NCBI RefSeq assembly: GCF_014779555.2 | Contig: NZ_CP094357.1 | Coordinates: forward strand, 4,526,001-4,590,000 | Direction: 5' to 3' | Length of the DNA stretch: 64,000 nucleotides | Source of the DNA: Lysobacter capsici | Lineage (GTDB): Bacteria > Pseudomonadota > Gammaproteobacteria > Xanthomonadales > Xanthomonadaceae | In this document: in pieces, positions 17,343-26,113 of the stretch | Position numbering within the stretch: position 1 is the stretch's first letter | How the letters are laid out: each line of letters begins with the position of its first letter | Translations under genes and position numbers: made by a program | Notes under the pieces: model-generated | Seen by the model: only the letters and a program-made list of their open reading frames with translations | Told to the model about the DNA's origin: nothing | Database searches by the model: none

Positions 17343-19681
17343 TGAACTACCGGCATCGCAGTGAGAGTTGAAGGCTTTTGCGCAACTCGGCTCGCCGGGT
17401 TGCGCGGCGGAAACGCCAGCTCGAAATGCAGGCTATTGAGCGACAGGTTCGGGTTGTAGGCAGGATCGTTGAGGAGCAGGTCGCCCCAGCGCTGGCGCAT
17501 GATGTCGGTCTCAGCACGAAACCTCGCGCGTTTTTCCGGCGTGTTCTCGTGCCCGCGACTCGCCGATTCGTGGTGGTACAGCTCTGCGAACGGCGTCCAT
17601 ACGTTGCGATAGCCACGCTCGTGGATACGCAGGCACAGGTCGATGTCGTTGAAGGCGATGGCCAAGCCTTCATCCATGCCGCCGACCTCGTCGAACACCT
17701 CGCGCCGTATCGCCAAGCAGGCGCCGGTGACGGCGCTCATGTTTTGCACGACACCCGCGCGCCCGAGGTAACCGTTGCTACCGCGACGCAGGTGGACGTG
17801 GGCATGGCCGGCAACGCCGCCGACGCCTAGGATCACCCCCGCGTGTTGGATGGTGTCTCCGGGGTAGTACAGCATGCCGCCTACGGCGCCGACTTCGGTG
17901 CGCGTAGCATGCGACACCAATTCGTCCAGCCATCGGGCGGCGATTATTTCGGTGTCGTTATTGAGCAGGCACAGCACGCTGCCCGCTGCCTGGCGCGCGC
18001 CATGATTGATGATCGCGGAAAAATTGAAAGTGCCCGGATACTCGATAACGCGGACACGCTCGCGCGTTCGGAGCTGGTTGAGATAGGCCAACGCGGACGG
18101 GTCGGTTGAGCCGTTGTCGATCACCAGTATTTCGTACGAACGATAGGAGGTCCGCTCGAGCAAGCTGGCGATACACTTCTTCAACAGGTCGGCGCGATCC
18201 CGGGTCGGCACCAATACGGATACCTGGGGCGGTTCCGCGCCGAGTTTTCGCACCGTGCGGTAATAGCCATGCTGCGTCACCTCAACGCTCGCATCCACGC
18301 CGGTGCGGCCCAGGTGATCCTCGATCGCGCGTCGGCCCGCATCCAGTGCGTAGGGCTTGCTGCCACCGCTTTGCGCCGTGGATTCGCCGCTCGATCGCCA
18401 GTGATAGAGCACCTTGGGTACATGCACGATCTGATCAGGCCGAATGCGTTCGACGCAACGCAGAATCAGATCATGGTCCTGCGCGCCTTCGTAGCCGGGA
18501 CGCAATCCACCCAGCTCACGCACCAGTTCGGCCTGGATGACTGTGAAGTGACAGACATAGTTCTGTCCACACAGCAGATCCGGATTCCAGGCCGGCTTGA
18601 AGTGCGGCTCGTAGCGATCACCCGATTCATCGATCTTGTCCTCATCGGAATACAGCAAGCGCACCTCGGGGTGCTCGCCGATCGCCCGCGCCATTTCGCT
18701 CAGCGCGTCGCGATGCAGTTCGTCGTCATGATCGAGAAACCCAAGAAATTCCCCGCGCGCCAGATCGATCGCGTTGTTGCTCGCCTCGCAGATATGCCCG
18801 TGGTTCTCGCGGAAATGCACGGCGATGCGCGTTTCGCGGCTGGCGTAGCCGCGCAACAGGCGCTTGACCGCGCCCGAGGAGGACGCGTCGTCGGCGATGC
18901 ACAGTTGCCAGTTCGGATAGGTCTGGGCGAGAACGCTGTCGATGCAGCGCCTGAGCCACGGCAGCGGCGTGTCGCGCACCGGCAGCACGATCGAGATCAG
19001 CGGGCCGTCGCCGCCCGGGTCGGGCGATGCCGCGCCCGGGCGTTCGGACAGATGGCCGCCGAACCGGGCCAGCCACTGTTGATACGAATGCGCGCGCTGG
19101 CGCAGCGTGCGGCGATAGCGTTGCGCGAGCAGTTCGCCGCCGGCGCCGACCTTGCCGCGCAAGGCCCGGCTGAGGAACAGCGCGAACGCGATCAGCGCGT
19201 CTTCCCACAGCAGTCGCCGGGTGATGCGCTGGATGCCGCGCAGCATTTCGAACACCGCGCGCACGCGGGAAATCGGTTGGAAATCGAACCGGCGCAAGCC
19301 GAAGCGCGCGCTGCATTCGGTCGGATCGAAACGCAGCGCCAGCAGCGACGGGCCGATGACGATCACCGTGCGCGAGCGTCCGTTCGCGCTCGGATCGGCC
19401 AGGTCGATGCGGATGGATTCGTTCAGGCCGCTGCCGTAATCGGGGTACAGGCACGGCGCGACGATCGCGCCGTCGTCGACGTCGAAATCCACCGTCACCA
19501 GATACCAGCCGGTCGCCGGCAGCGCGCCGTCCTGCGTCGCCCGCACCTCGAACTGAGGATCGTCACCCTCGGCTATGTAGCGAGACCGCGCGCCGGACGG
19601 CTCAGGCTGTTCCAGCAATTGCTGCAACGGCACCAGCGCCCACGGCTGACCTGGCCGATGTAGTGAACTGTTCTTCGACAT
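17339..19681 (-). CDS. Two-domain family 2 glycosyltransferase, first gene of the operon
   Basis: 780 aa. The start MSKNSSLHRPG is chosen at 19681, close to GGGCAGGGG. Residues 1-230 are a poorly known N-terminal region. The first GT2 domain starts near residue 240 (ISIVLPVRDTPLPWLRRCI, LCIADDASSSG, FLDHDDELHRDAL). A second GT2 domain starts near residue 515 (VSVLVPTRDRADLLKKCI, LVIDNGSTD, CLLNNDTEII, with IAFNDIDLCLRIHERGYRNVW). Tandem GT2 enzymes often build alternating linkages or O-antigen backbones. It leads the operon and is preceded by the AT-rich promoter region. Confidence 0.9.
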   Translation of the reverse strand: MSKNSSLHRPGQPWALVPLQQLLEQPEPSGARSRYIAEGDDPQFEVRATQDGALPATGWYLVTVDFDVDDGAIVAPCLYPDYGSGLNESIRIDLADPSANGRSRTVIVIGPSLLALRFDPTECSARFGLRRFDFQPISRVRAVFEMLRGIQRITRRLLWEDALIAFALFLSRALRGKVGAGGELLAQRYRRTLRQRAHSYQQWLARFGGHLSERPGAASPDPGGDGPLISIVLPVRDTPLPWLRRCIDSVLAQTYPNWQLCIADDASSSGAVKRLLRGYASRETRIAVHFRENHGHICEASNNAIDLARGEFLGFLDHDDELHRDALSEMARAIGEHPEVRLLYSDEDKIDESGDRYEPHFKPAWNPDLLCGQNYVCHFTVIQAELVRELGGLRPGYEGAQDHDLILRCVERIRPDQIVHVPKVLYHWRSSGESTAQSGGSKPYALDAGRRAIEDHLGRTGVDASVEVTQHGYYRTVRKLGAEPPQVSVLVPTRDRADLLKKCIASLLERTSYRSYEILVIDNGSTDPSALAYLNQLRTRERVRVIEYPGTFNFSAIINHGARQAAGSVLCLLNNDTEIIAARWLDELVSHATRTEVGAVGGMLYYPGDTIQHAGVILGVGGVAGHAHVHLRRGSNGYLGRAGVVQNMSAVTGACLAIRREVFDEVGGMDEGLAIAFNDIDLCLRIHERGYRNVWTPFAELYHHESASRGHENTPEKRARFRAETDIMRQRWGDLLLNDPAYNPNLSLNSLHFELAFPPRNPASRVAQKPSTLTAMPVVQ

Positions 19682-19764
19682 CCCCTGCCCCGCACCCTCG
19701 TGACCCGGACGCACCGCGTCCGCCCCCACTCAAATCGCCGCCGGCGAAATCCCCGCATCGCCGC

Positions 19765-19830
19765 AGCGTTAAAAACTCATAAAATATTTATTCTGATTAG
19801 AGAATCACACTCTGATCAGAGAAATGTCAA
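19765..19830 (-). promoter_or_regulatory. Probable promoter/operator of the polysaccharide operon
   Basis: An AT-rich island in GC-rich DNA, just before the first gene of the minus-strand operon. TTGACA (19830 down to 19825 on the minus strand) is a perfect -35-like hexamer. Two 13-base direct repeats lie at 19792-19804 and 19811-19823 (plus strand TCTGATTAGAGAA and TCTGATCAGAGAA), 19 bases apart. The second contains the palindrome TCTGATCAGA. The -10 hexamer is not obvious (TGATTC or TAAATA). The spacing of about two helical turns suggests paired regulator sites; the regulator is unknown. The remainder of the gap to 20182 shows no gene. Confidence 0.5.
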
Positions 19831-20182
19831 GCAAGCGGCTGGGGACCGGAAACGGCGCGTCGGCGAGGGTATTTCGGCTGAAAAGTAACGGTGCGAAGGG
19901 CGCGCGGCCGGGCTTTACCGGTTTGCTGTGCCGCGATTCGCGCGAAATTCAACGATGGCCTGTCGAGCAGGCCACGCGTACGCACATTAATTGCGCTGTC
20001 TGCGACGCGAGTGGCTCGAAACGCGACGGCGCATGCCGGCCTTGGGCCACGAACGCCGGGCGCGAAAACCGCGACACACCGGCGCGCTGCGATGATGCGG
20101 CCGCTATCGCGACCACTGACGGTGTCGCCGGCAGCGTCGGGCCGAAGCCCGACACCGCGGTCACGTACGCGATTGCAATCGA

Positions 20183-21124
20183 TCAGGCGAAGCGGTCGGT
20201 CGCCTGCACCAGCGCGTCGATGTTTTCGATTTCGAACGCCGAATGGCCCGAGGCCGGGGTGATGTTGAGCTCCGCCTTCGGCCAGACCTGCTTGAGGTCC
20301 CACGCGTTCTGCAGCGGGCAGACCACGTCGTAACGGCCATGCACGATCACCCCGGGGATGTCGGCGATCTTGTGCGCGTCGCGCAGCAACTGGTCCTCGA
20401 CTTCGAAGAAGCCGCCGTTGACGAAGTAGTGGTTCTCGATGCGGGCGAAGGCCAACGCGAACTTGGCGTCTTCGTGGCCGCTGACGAAGTCCTGGTCGAC
20501 ATGCAGGAAACTGGTCGCGCCTTCCCACACGCTCCAGGCGCGCGCGGCGTCGAGCCGGGTCTGCTCGTCGTCGCCGGTCAGGCGGCGATGGAAGGCGCTG
20601 ATCAGGTCGTGGCGTTCGACCGGCGGAATCGCCTTGAGGTAATGCTGCCACGCATCCGGGAACAGGCGCGAGGCGCCTTCCTGGTAGAACCATTCCAGTT
20701 CCCAGCGCCGCAGCATGAAGATGCCGCGCAGGACCAGTTCGGTGACGCGTTGCGGATGAGTCTGCGCATACGCCAGCGACAGCGTCGCGCCCCACGAGCC
20801 GCCGAACACCTGCCAGCGCTCGATGCCGAGCCGCACGCGGAGTTTTTCGATATCGGCGACCAAATCCCAGGTTGTATTGCCGACCAGATCCGCATGCGGC
20901 GTGGAGCGGCCGGCGCCGCGCTGATCGAACAACACGATGCGGTACTTGGCCGGATCGTGGAAGCGCCGCATCTTCGCGCTGCAGCCCGCGCCGGGACCGC
21001 CGTGCAGCAGCACCACCGGCTTGCCGTTCGGGTTGCCGCACTGTTCGTAATACAGGCTGTGACGATCGTCGACCTGGATCGTGCCGGTGTCGAAGGGTTC
21101 GATCTCGGGATAGAGCGTGCGCAT
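20183..21124 (-). CDS. pip: Prolyl aminopeptidase
   Basis: 313 aa alpha/beta hydrolase (family S33) that removes N-terminal proline from peptides in the cytoplasm. The oxyanion-hole region is VVLLHGGPGAGC, the nucleophile elbow is GGSWGATLSLAYA (Ser near residue 110), the acid is in GRYDVVCP and the His in ASGHSAFE. The N-terminal MRTLYPEIEPFDTG and DQRGAGRSTPHA are typical of bacterial Pip. Length equals that of Xanthomonas-type enzymes. There is no signal peptide. It is transcribed alone. Confidence 0.95.
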   Translation of the reverse strand: MRTLYPEIEPFDTGTIQVDDRHSLYYEQCGNPNGKPVVLLHGGPGAGCSAKMRRFHDPAKYRIVLFDQRGAGRSTPHADLVGNTTWDLVADIEKLRVRLGIERWQVFGGSWGATLSLAYAQTHPQRVTELVLRGIFMLRRWELEWFYQEGASRLFPDAWQHYLKAIPPVERHDLISAFHRRLTGDDEQTRLDAARAWSVWEGATSFLHVDQDFVSGHEDAKFALAFARIENHYFVNGGFFEVEDQLLRDAHKIADIPGVIVHGRYDVVCPLQNAWDLKQVWPKAELNITPASGHSAFEIENIDALVQATDRFA

Positions 21125-21246
21125 CGCAGGTCTCGCAGTCGGGGATGCGCCAGTTTACCGGGCCGGACCGGCCGGTCGCGTGCGTATGTAGCGGTTGGGG
21201 CGCGGATCGTCGCGTCGACGGGCCCGCCCTGGCTGCGGGCGACGCT

Positions 21247-22074
21247 TCAGCCCGGAGCGCGTCGCGCCAGGCTGACCCGGTCGCGGCCTTCCCAATCCTG
21301 CTCGGTCGCCACCTCGATCAGCCCCGCCGATTGCAACAACGCGCGCACCACCTCGCCCTGCATCCATCCATGCTCGATCAACAGCCAACCGCCAGGCCGC
21401 AGATGCGAAGGCGCTTCGCGGGCGATAGTGCGGATCGCATCCAGGCCGTCTTCGCCCGATGCCAGCGCGTTGGCCGGCTCATAACGCAGATCGCCCTGGC
21501 GCAGATGCGGATCGTCGGATTCGATGTACGGAGGATTGCTGGCGATCAGGTCGAAATGCTCGCCGGCCAGCGGCGCGAACCAGTCGCCTTGACGGAATTC
21601 CACGCGACCCAGCCCCAACGCCGCGGCATTGCCGCGCGCGACCTCCAGCGCCTGCGCGCTGACGTCGACCGCGATCACCCGCGCCGATGGCCGCTCCATC
21701 GCCAATGCCAGCGCGATCGCGCCGCTGCCGGTGCCCAGGTCGGCGAGCGTGAGCGCGCCGGATTCGGGCAACCGCTGCAAGGCCAGTTCGACCAGCCGCT
21801 CGGTTTCCGGGCGCGGAATCAAGGTCGCCGGCGTGACCCGCAGATCGAAGCGCCAGAACCCGCGCGAGCCGGTCAGGTAGGCCACCGGTTCGCCGTCGGC
21901 GCGGCGGGCGATCAGCTCGCGCACCTCTTGCGCCTGTGTGTCGTCCAACACTTCGTCGGCATGCGCGAACAACCAGCTGCGCGACTTGCCGAGCGCATGG
22001 CAGACCAGCAATTCGGCATCGGCCTCGTCCATCCGTTGGCGCGCCTCGCGCAGCAGGGCATCGATGCGGGTCAT
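21247..22074 (-). CDS. prmC: Peptide chain release factor N5-glutamine methyltransferase
   Basis: 275 aa SAM-dependent enzyme that methylates the Gln of the GGQ motif in release factors 1 and 2. The N-terminal helical recognition domain ([38 protein letters not shown]) is followed by motif [16 protein letters not shown] and the catalytic NPPY motif in [15 protein letters not shown]. The start MTRIDALL is chosen; a frame extending to 22167 adds an Arg-rich segment of no value to the fold. prfA, often adjacent, is not seen here. Confidence 0.95.
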   Translation of the reverse strand: MTRIDALLREARQRMDEADAELLVCHALGKSRSWLFAHADEVLDDTQAQEVRELIARRADGEPVAYLTGSRGFWRFDLRVTPATLIPRPETERLVELALQRLPESGALTLADLGTGSGAIALALAMERPSARVIAVDVSAQALEVARGNAAALGLGRVEFRQGDWFAPLAGEHFDLIASNPPYIESDDPHLRQGDLRYEPANALASGEDGLDAIRTIAREAPSHLRPGGWLLIEHGWMQGEVVRALLQSAGLIEVATEQDWEGRDRVSLARRAPG

Positions 22075-22344
22075 GGGCGGCGCGGACGGGATCGACAGGA
22101 AGGGGCGCCATCGTAGCGCGATCGGTCGCTCGTCCGGATTGCGTGGGCGGCGCGAATCGGCACGCACGACGTCGGCTCACGAATCGTGACGCGCGAAACT
22201 GACGCGCGCTCCGAGCGAAGCCGACGGCCGCGCGAAACCGTGCTGCGACGCAACGCACCGCTTCGGCGATCTGTGCGCGGCGTCGAATCCTCGCGGCCGC
22301 GCGCGAACAGGCACAGCGCCTTGATTGCTCAGGAAAAACTCCGC

Positions 22345-22400
22345 GACCGTAACGCGTTTAAACGAATTTACCCGTTTTAAATCGATCCAAATATTGACAC
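22345..22400 (+). promoter_or_regulatory. AT-rich promoter-like island upstream of the secreted hydrolase-like gene
   Basis: Between 22345 and 22400 the DNA is clearly AT-richer than its surroundings. It contains the perfect palindrome CGTTTAAACG (22355-22364), a second TTTAAA tract (near 22375) and TTGACA (22394-22399). No convincing -10 follows at 16-18 bases, so the exact promoter is uncertain. The gap 22075-22543 shows no gene. Confidence 0.35.
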
Positions 22401-22543
22401 GCCCAAATCCGCGCTCGCACTGTCGCCCCCGTCGCCGCACGGCGACAAGGACTGCGTTCCTGTGATGCGCAAGCCATCGCGACGTGGGAACGCGCATTGC
22501 CGCCATTGCGTCGCCGTCGACGCTTATCGCAGGGGATCGCTCC

Positions 22544-24148
22544 ATGTCGAAGTCGCACCAGCAACCGTCCGCCACCCTCCGCCGCCTCGCTCCGGCCTTC
22601 GCCGCGTTGACGCTCGCCCTGACCGCGCCGGCCGCGATCGGCGCCGAATCGGCGATCTTCGGCGGTGGTCCGTTCTATTCCGGCGGCCAGACCGTGATCA
22701 ACGACCTACGCAACTCGGGCTTCACCACGGTGTTCCTGTGGAGCATCCACATCGAGGACAACGGCGATCTGGTCTACAACGACATCCCGATCGTCAAGAA
22801 CGGCGCGTACGTCGGCGCCGACGCCGACTGGCCGGCGCGACTGGCGACGCTGAAGACCGCGCCGACCTCGGTCAAGCGCGTGGAAGTCTCGATCGGCGCC
22901 TGGGGCGTGCCCGACTTCGAACGCATGGCCAAGCTGGCCAACGGCACCGCCGCCGGCTGCGGCACCACCGTGGTCTGCGGTACCGGCAGCGGCAGCATCC
23001 TGTACCGAAATTTCCAGGCGCTGAAGACCGCCACCGGCGCCGACGCGGTGAACTTCGACGACGAGAGCCATTACAACGTCGCCGACACCACCACCTTCGG
23101 CCAGATGCTGGTCGGGCTGGGCTACAAGATCACCTTCGCGCCCTACACCAATCAAAGCTTCTGGAAGGGCGTGAAAGACAACCTGGGTGCTTCGGTCGAC
23201 CGCATCTACCTGCAGGTCTACGACGGCGGCGCCGGCAACAACCCGGCCACCTGGAACACGGCGATGGGCATGACCGTCATGCCCGGCCTGTGGACCAAGC
23301 ACGGCAGCGGCTGCAGCGCCGGCGACAGCCCGGCGCAGGTCAACACCCGCATGGCCGGCTGGAAGACCAGCGCCGGCATCAGCGGCGGTTTCCTGTGGCT
23401 GTACGACGATATCCAGGCCTGCTGGGCGCAGGGCACGACCGCGCAATACGCGGCGGCGATCAACAACGCGCTCAGCGGCAACACCGCGCCGGTGGCCAAC
23501 TTCGGCGTCAGCATCAGCGGGCTGACCGCGAATTTCAGCGACTCCTCCAGCGACGCCGACGGCAGCATCGCCTCGCGCAGCTGGAACTTCGGCGACGGCG
23601 GCAGTTCCACCGCGACCAATCCTTCGCGCACCTACGCGAGCGCCGGCAACTACACCGTCAGCCTGACCGTCACCGACAACGGCGGCGCCACCCATACCAA
23701 GACCCAGACCGTGTCGGTGGGCGCGGGCAACGTCAACCTGGCGCTCAACAAACCGGTCACCAGCTCAGCCGCGTGCAACAGCAACGAATCGGCGGCGAAG
23801 GCGGTCAACGGCAGCACCTCCGGCGGCACCACCGACAAGTTCTGCTCGCTCGCCTCGCCGGCGTGGCTGCAGGTCGATCTGGGTTCGGCCCAGACCGTCA
23901 GCGGTTTCACGGTCAAGCATGCCGGCGCGGGCGGCGAGTCGACCAGTTGGAACAGCAAGGCCTTCACCATCCAGACCTCGAGCAACGGCAGCACCTGGAG
24001 CACGCCGGTGAGCGCGACCGCCAATACCGCCAGCACTTCGACCCATGCGATCACGGCGACGTCGGCGCGTTACATCAAGCTCAACGTGACCACGCCGACG
24101 CAGAATGGCGATCCGGCCACGCGGATTTATGAGTTCGAGGTTCGCTGA
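22544..24148 (+). CDS. Secreted multidomain carbohydrate-active-like protein (catalytic-like barrel, PKD, F5/8 type C)
   Basis: 534 aa. The start at 22544 has AGGGGA seven bases upstream. A signal peptide covers roughly residues 1-34, ending PAAIGA. Residues 36-315 resemble a GH18-like barrel: FGGGPFYSGGQTVINDLRNS, RVEVSIGAWG, ADAVNFDDESHYN and RIYLQVYDGG. The NFDDES string may stand for the GH18 DxxDxDxE motif but does not match it, so the activity is unproven. Residues 326-410 are a PKD domain (WNFGDGGSSTATNPSRTYASAG) and residues 415-534 an F5/8C (CBM32-like) domain (NLALNKPVTSSAAC, WLQVDLGS, RYIKLNV). It is probably a secreted glycan-binding or degrading protein. Confidence 0.8.
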   Translation: MSKSHQQPSATLRRLAPAFAALTLALTAPAAIGAESAIFGGGPFYSGGQTVINDLRNSGFTTVFLWSIHIEDNGDLVYNDIPIVKNGAYVGADADWPARLATLKTAPTSVKRVEVSIGAWGVPDFERMAKLANGTAAGCGTTVVCGTGSGSILYRNFQALKTATGADAVNFDDESHYNVADTTTFGQMLVGLGYKITFAPYTNQSFWKGVKDNLGASVDRIYLQVYDGGAGNNPATWNTAMGMTVMPGLWTKHGSGCSAGDSPAQVNTRMAGWKTSAGISGGFLWLYDDIQACWAQGTTAQYAAAINNALSGNTAPVANFGVSISGLTANFSDSSSDADGSIASRSWNFGDGGSSTATNPSRTYASAGNYTVSLTVTDNGGATHTKTQTVSVGAGNVNLALNKPVTSSAACNSNESAAKAVNGSTSGGTTDKFCSLASPAWLQVDLGSAQTVSGFTVKHAGAGGESTSWNSKAFTIQTSSNGSTWSTPVSATANTASTSTHAITATSARYIKLNVTTPTQNGDPATRIYEFEVR

Positions 24149-24162
24149 AGGTTGGGATATGG

Positions 24163-24196
24163 GCCGGCTCGCGATGCAGTCGCGGGCCGGCTTTTT
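24163..24196 (+). terminator. Rho-independent terminator
   Basis: GCCGGCTCGCGA (24163-24174) pairs with TCGCGGGCCGGC (24180-24191) with one mismatch and a five-base loop, followed by TTTTT. It lies 15 bases after the stop of the secreted multidomain protein gene. Confidence 0.85.
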
Positions 24197-24412
24197 CATG
24201 GGGTCTGGATTCGGCTTGATCGAAGAGCGTAAGGCTAAAGCCGCGCCTGAAAAATCGTCGCTATGGCGAAGTTTGGTTCTTACGTGGCTATTGCGTACTT
24301 GCCGTTCATCCGCCTGGCTCCGCGCGCCAGCACCCGTCTGGCTTCACCTCCGCCTTTAGCTCGGCTTTTGGCTCAAGCGTCGGTATCGAAACCTACGATG
24401 CAGCTCAGTTTT

Positions 24413-24441
24413 CGCGGTCGCGGCTTGCGCCGCTCCTACAG
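24413..24441 (-). repeat. Single REP unit
   Basis: One copy of the dispersed unit, read on the minus strand as CTGTAGGAGCGGCGCAAGCC followed by GCGACCGCG. It lies just before the large palindrome. Confidence 0.85.
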
Positions 24442-24465
24442 GTAGGCCATGTCGCTTTTGCTTGG

Positions 24466-25060
24466 GCTTGAGGCAGCGCAGTTCATCCAGCGCTGCGAGG
24501 CTTGTAACTCGCGTTAGCAAAAGCACACCCGTAGGGTGGCGTGCAGGATGCACGCCGTGCGCCACCGGGACATGGATGTCCCGTGTGGCGCATGCCCGCG
24601 TCAGCCTCGATCTTGCGGGCCCTTGATTCACAAAAAAGCATTTTTCTTTGGTTACCTTTCTTTTGTTGCTTTAGACAAAAGAAAGTAACCCGCCGCTTCA
24701 GCGGCGGAACGCTTTTGATCCTGCTTGCAGCTTTAAAGGCTTCAAAGCTTTAAAGTCTTCAAAGTTTTGAAGCTCTAGAGCTTTTGAAGCCAGAGGCAAG
24801 ATCAACAGCTTTCGTCCGCAAGCGGCCGAGTTACTTTCTTTTGTCTAAAGCAACAAAAGAAAGGTAACCAAAGAAAAACGCTTTTCTTTGAATCAAGGGC
24901 CCGCAAGTGCGGTGCTTCCGCGGGCATGCGCCACACGAGACATCCTGTCTCGGTGGCGCACGGCGCACATCCATGTGCGCCGCCCTTCGGGTGTCCTGTT
25001 GTTCTCGCGAGTTCCGAGCTTCGCAGCGCTGGATGAGCTGCGCGGCTTCAGGCTCAAAAC
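24466..25060. repeat. Large near-palindromic element, copy 1
   Basis: About 595 bases, mostly self-complementary. The outer arms are CAGTTCATCCAGCGCTGCGA (from 24479) against TCGCAGCGCTGGATGAGCTG (from 25021). The middle arms are CTTGCGGGCCCTTGATTCA against TGAATCAAGGGCCCGCAAG. The inner arms are TTTCTTTGGTTACCTTTCTT against AAGAAAGGTAACCAAAGAAA. The roughly 110-base centre is rich in AAAGC/GCTTT and GAAGC runs. Two related copies lie at 31.5 and 46.3 kb. This copy lacks the 24-base insert seen in both. Most of the 24149-25247 gap is occupied by it; no gene is supported. Confidence 0.88.
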
Positions 25061-25190
25061 CAAGGCATAAAAAGCAAAGGTCAAGCTAATGCGATAGCTA
25101 CAGCGACGACGCACCCAAGTCCGACTTTGGGCCTTCATTTCATGAAAACACCGCCATAAGATGGCATCAAGCTGACGACATCCATCAACA

Positions 25191-25216
25191 AAAACGCCGG
25201 CTTTCGCCGGCGTTTT
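25191..25216 (-). terminator. Rho-independent terminator after ahpD
   Basis: A perfect 11-base stem with a four-base loop: AAAACGCCGGC (25191-25201) and GCCGGCGTTTT (25206-25216). On the minus strand the stem ends in a T run (TTTTTG). It is 31 bases beyond the ahpD stop and could also act in the plus direction. Confidence 0.9.
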
Positions 25217-25247
25217 CGCAATACGATCGCAACGAGCGATCAACCCA

Positions 25248-25775
25248 TCACATCTGTTCCAACGTCACCGCCACCGCATGCACCACCGCGCCGATCTTGA
25301 GCGCGCTCTGCACGCCCTGCGCGCTGATGTCGTGCTTGCGCAGCACCTTCTCGTGCGAGTCCATGCAGGCGCCGCAACCGTTGATCGCCGACACCGCCAG
25401 CGACGCCAGTTCGAAGGTCATCTTGTCGATGCCCGGATTGGCCATCACGTTCATGCGCAGGCCGGCGCGCAGCTGGCCGTACTCTTCGTTCTGGATCAGG
25501 TGGGTGGCGCGGTAATAGATGTTGTTCATCGCCATCACCGCGGCCGCGGCCTTGGCGCCGTTGATCTCCTCGGGCGACAGCTTTTCGGCGGCGAATTCCT
25601 CGATCGCCGCGGCGAACGGCTTGTAGCGCGAGGCGATCGCGCACGCCAGCGCGATGGCGCGGATCTGCTTGGCGTCCAGGCCCTGCGAACCGGCGTCGCT
25701 GAGCACGCTATCGAGGTTGAGCTTGAGGTCCTTGGCGTAATCGGGAAGCGAGTTGCGAAGATCGGAAAGGCTCAT
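25248..25775 (-). CDS. ahpD: AhpD-type carboxymuconolactone decarboxylase family protein
   Basis: 175 aa. AhpD is a small helical protein whose CxxC reduces AhpC in some bacteria. The catalytic string is SAINGCGACMDSHEKVLRK, with Cys-x-x-Cys and the downstream His of the family. The start MSLSDLRNSLPDY has AAGGAGC five bases upstream. It is encoded downstream of ahpC on the same strand but separated by 338 bases, so it may share the ahpC promoter or have its own. No ahpF or lipoamide partner is seen in the window. Confidence 0.93.
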   Translation of the reverse strand: MSLSDLRNSLPDYAKDLKLNLDSVLSDAGSQGLDAKQIRAIALACAIASRYKPFAAAIEEFAAEKLSPEEINGAKAAAAVMAMNNIYYRATHLIQNEEYGQLRAGLRMNVMANPGIDKMTFELASLAVSAINGCGACMDSHEKVLRKHDISAQGVQSALKIGAVVHAVAVTLEQM

Positions 25776-26024
25776 CGAAAGCTCCTTAAGGCGAAAGATC
25801 CGTCGCGCGACGGACACGCGTCATCGCCTGGCGGGCATGCGCAAGCGCACGGCTGGCGGGGTCGATAACGAAACGAAAGAACATCGGAAGAAGTGCAGCC
25901 GGGGCGAACCCCGGCCGCGGGCATCCCGCATGGGAGGGAGGTTGGCCGCTGGTGGCCACATGCGGGGTACTGCCTTGAAAGTCTGCGCCGACGGCATGAG
26001 CCGGCAGCGCAGTAGAACCAGAGG

Positions 26025-26050
26025 GGAGCCGGGTCACGGAATCCGGCTCC
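26025..26050. other. Hairpin in the ahpC-ahpD gap
   Basis: GGAGCCGG (26025-26032) and CCGGCTCC (26043-26050) form an eight-base stem with a ten-base loop and no T run. It may stabilise or attenuate the transcript between ahpC and ahpD. The rest of 25776-26113 contains nothing else recognisable. Confidence 0.4.
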
Positions 26051-26113
26051 GCGGGAGGTCACTCCCGGTCGAACGATCTACACGGACGAACCGCGAGGAT
26101 CGAGCCTGAAAAA

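Noticed and set aside
19824-20333. Plus-strand frames in the gap upstream of pip
   Set aside because: Arg/Ala-rich composition of a shadow frame, overlap with the end of pip on the other strand, no recognisable domain.
24888-25243. Short frames on both strands in the right half of copy 1
   Set aside because: They run through palindromic arms and the ahpD terminator; no start signals or family motifs.
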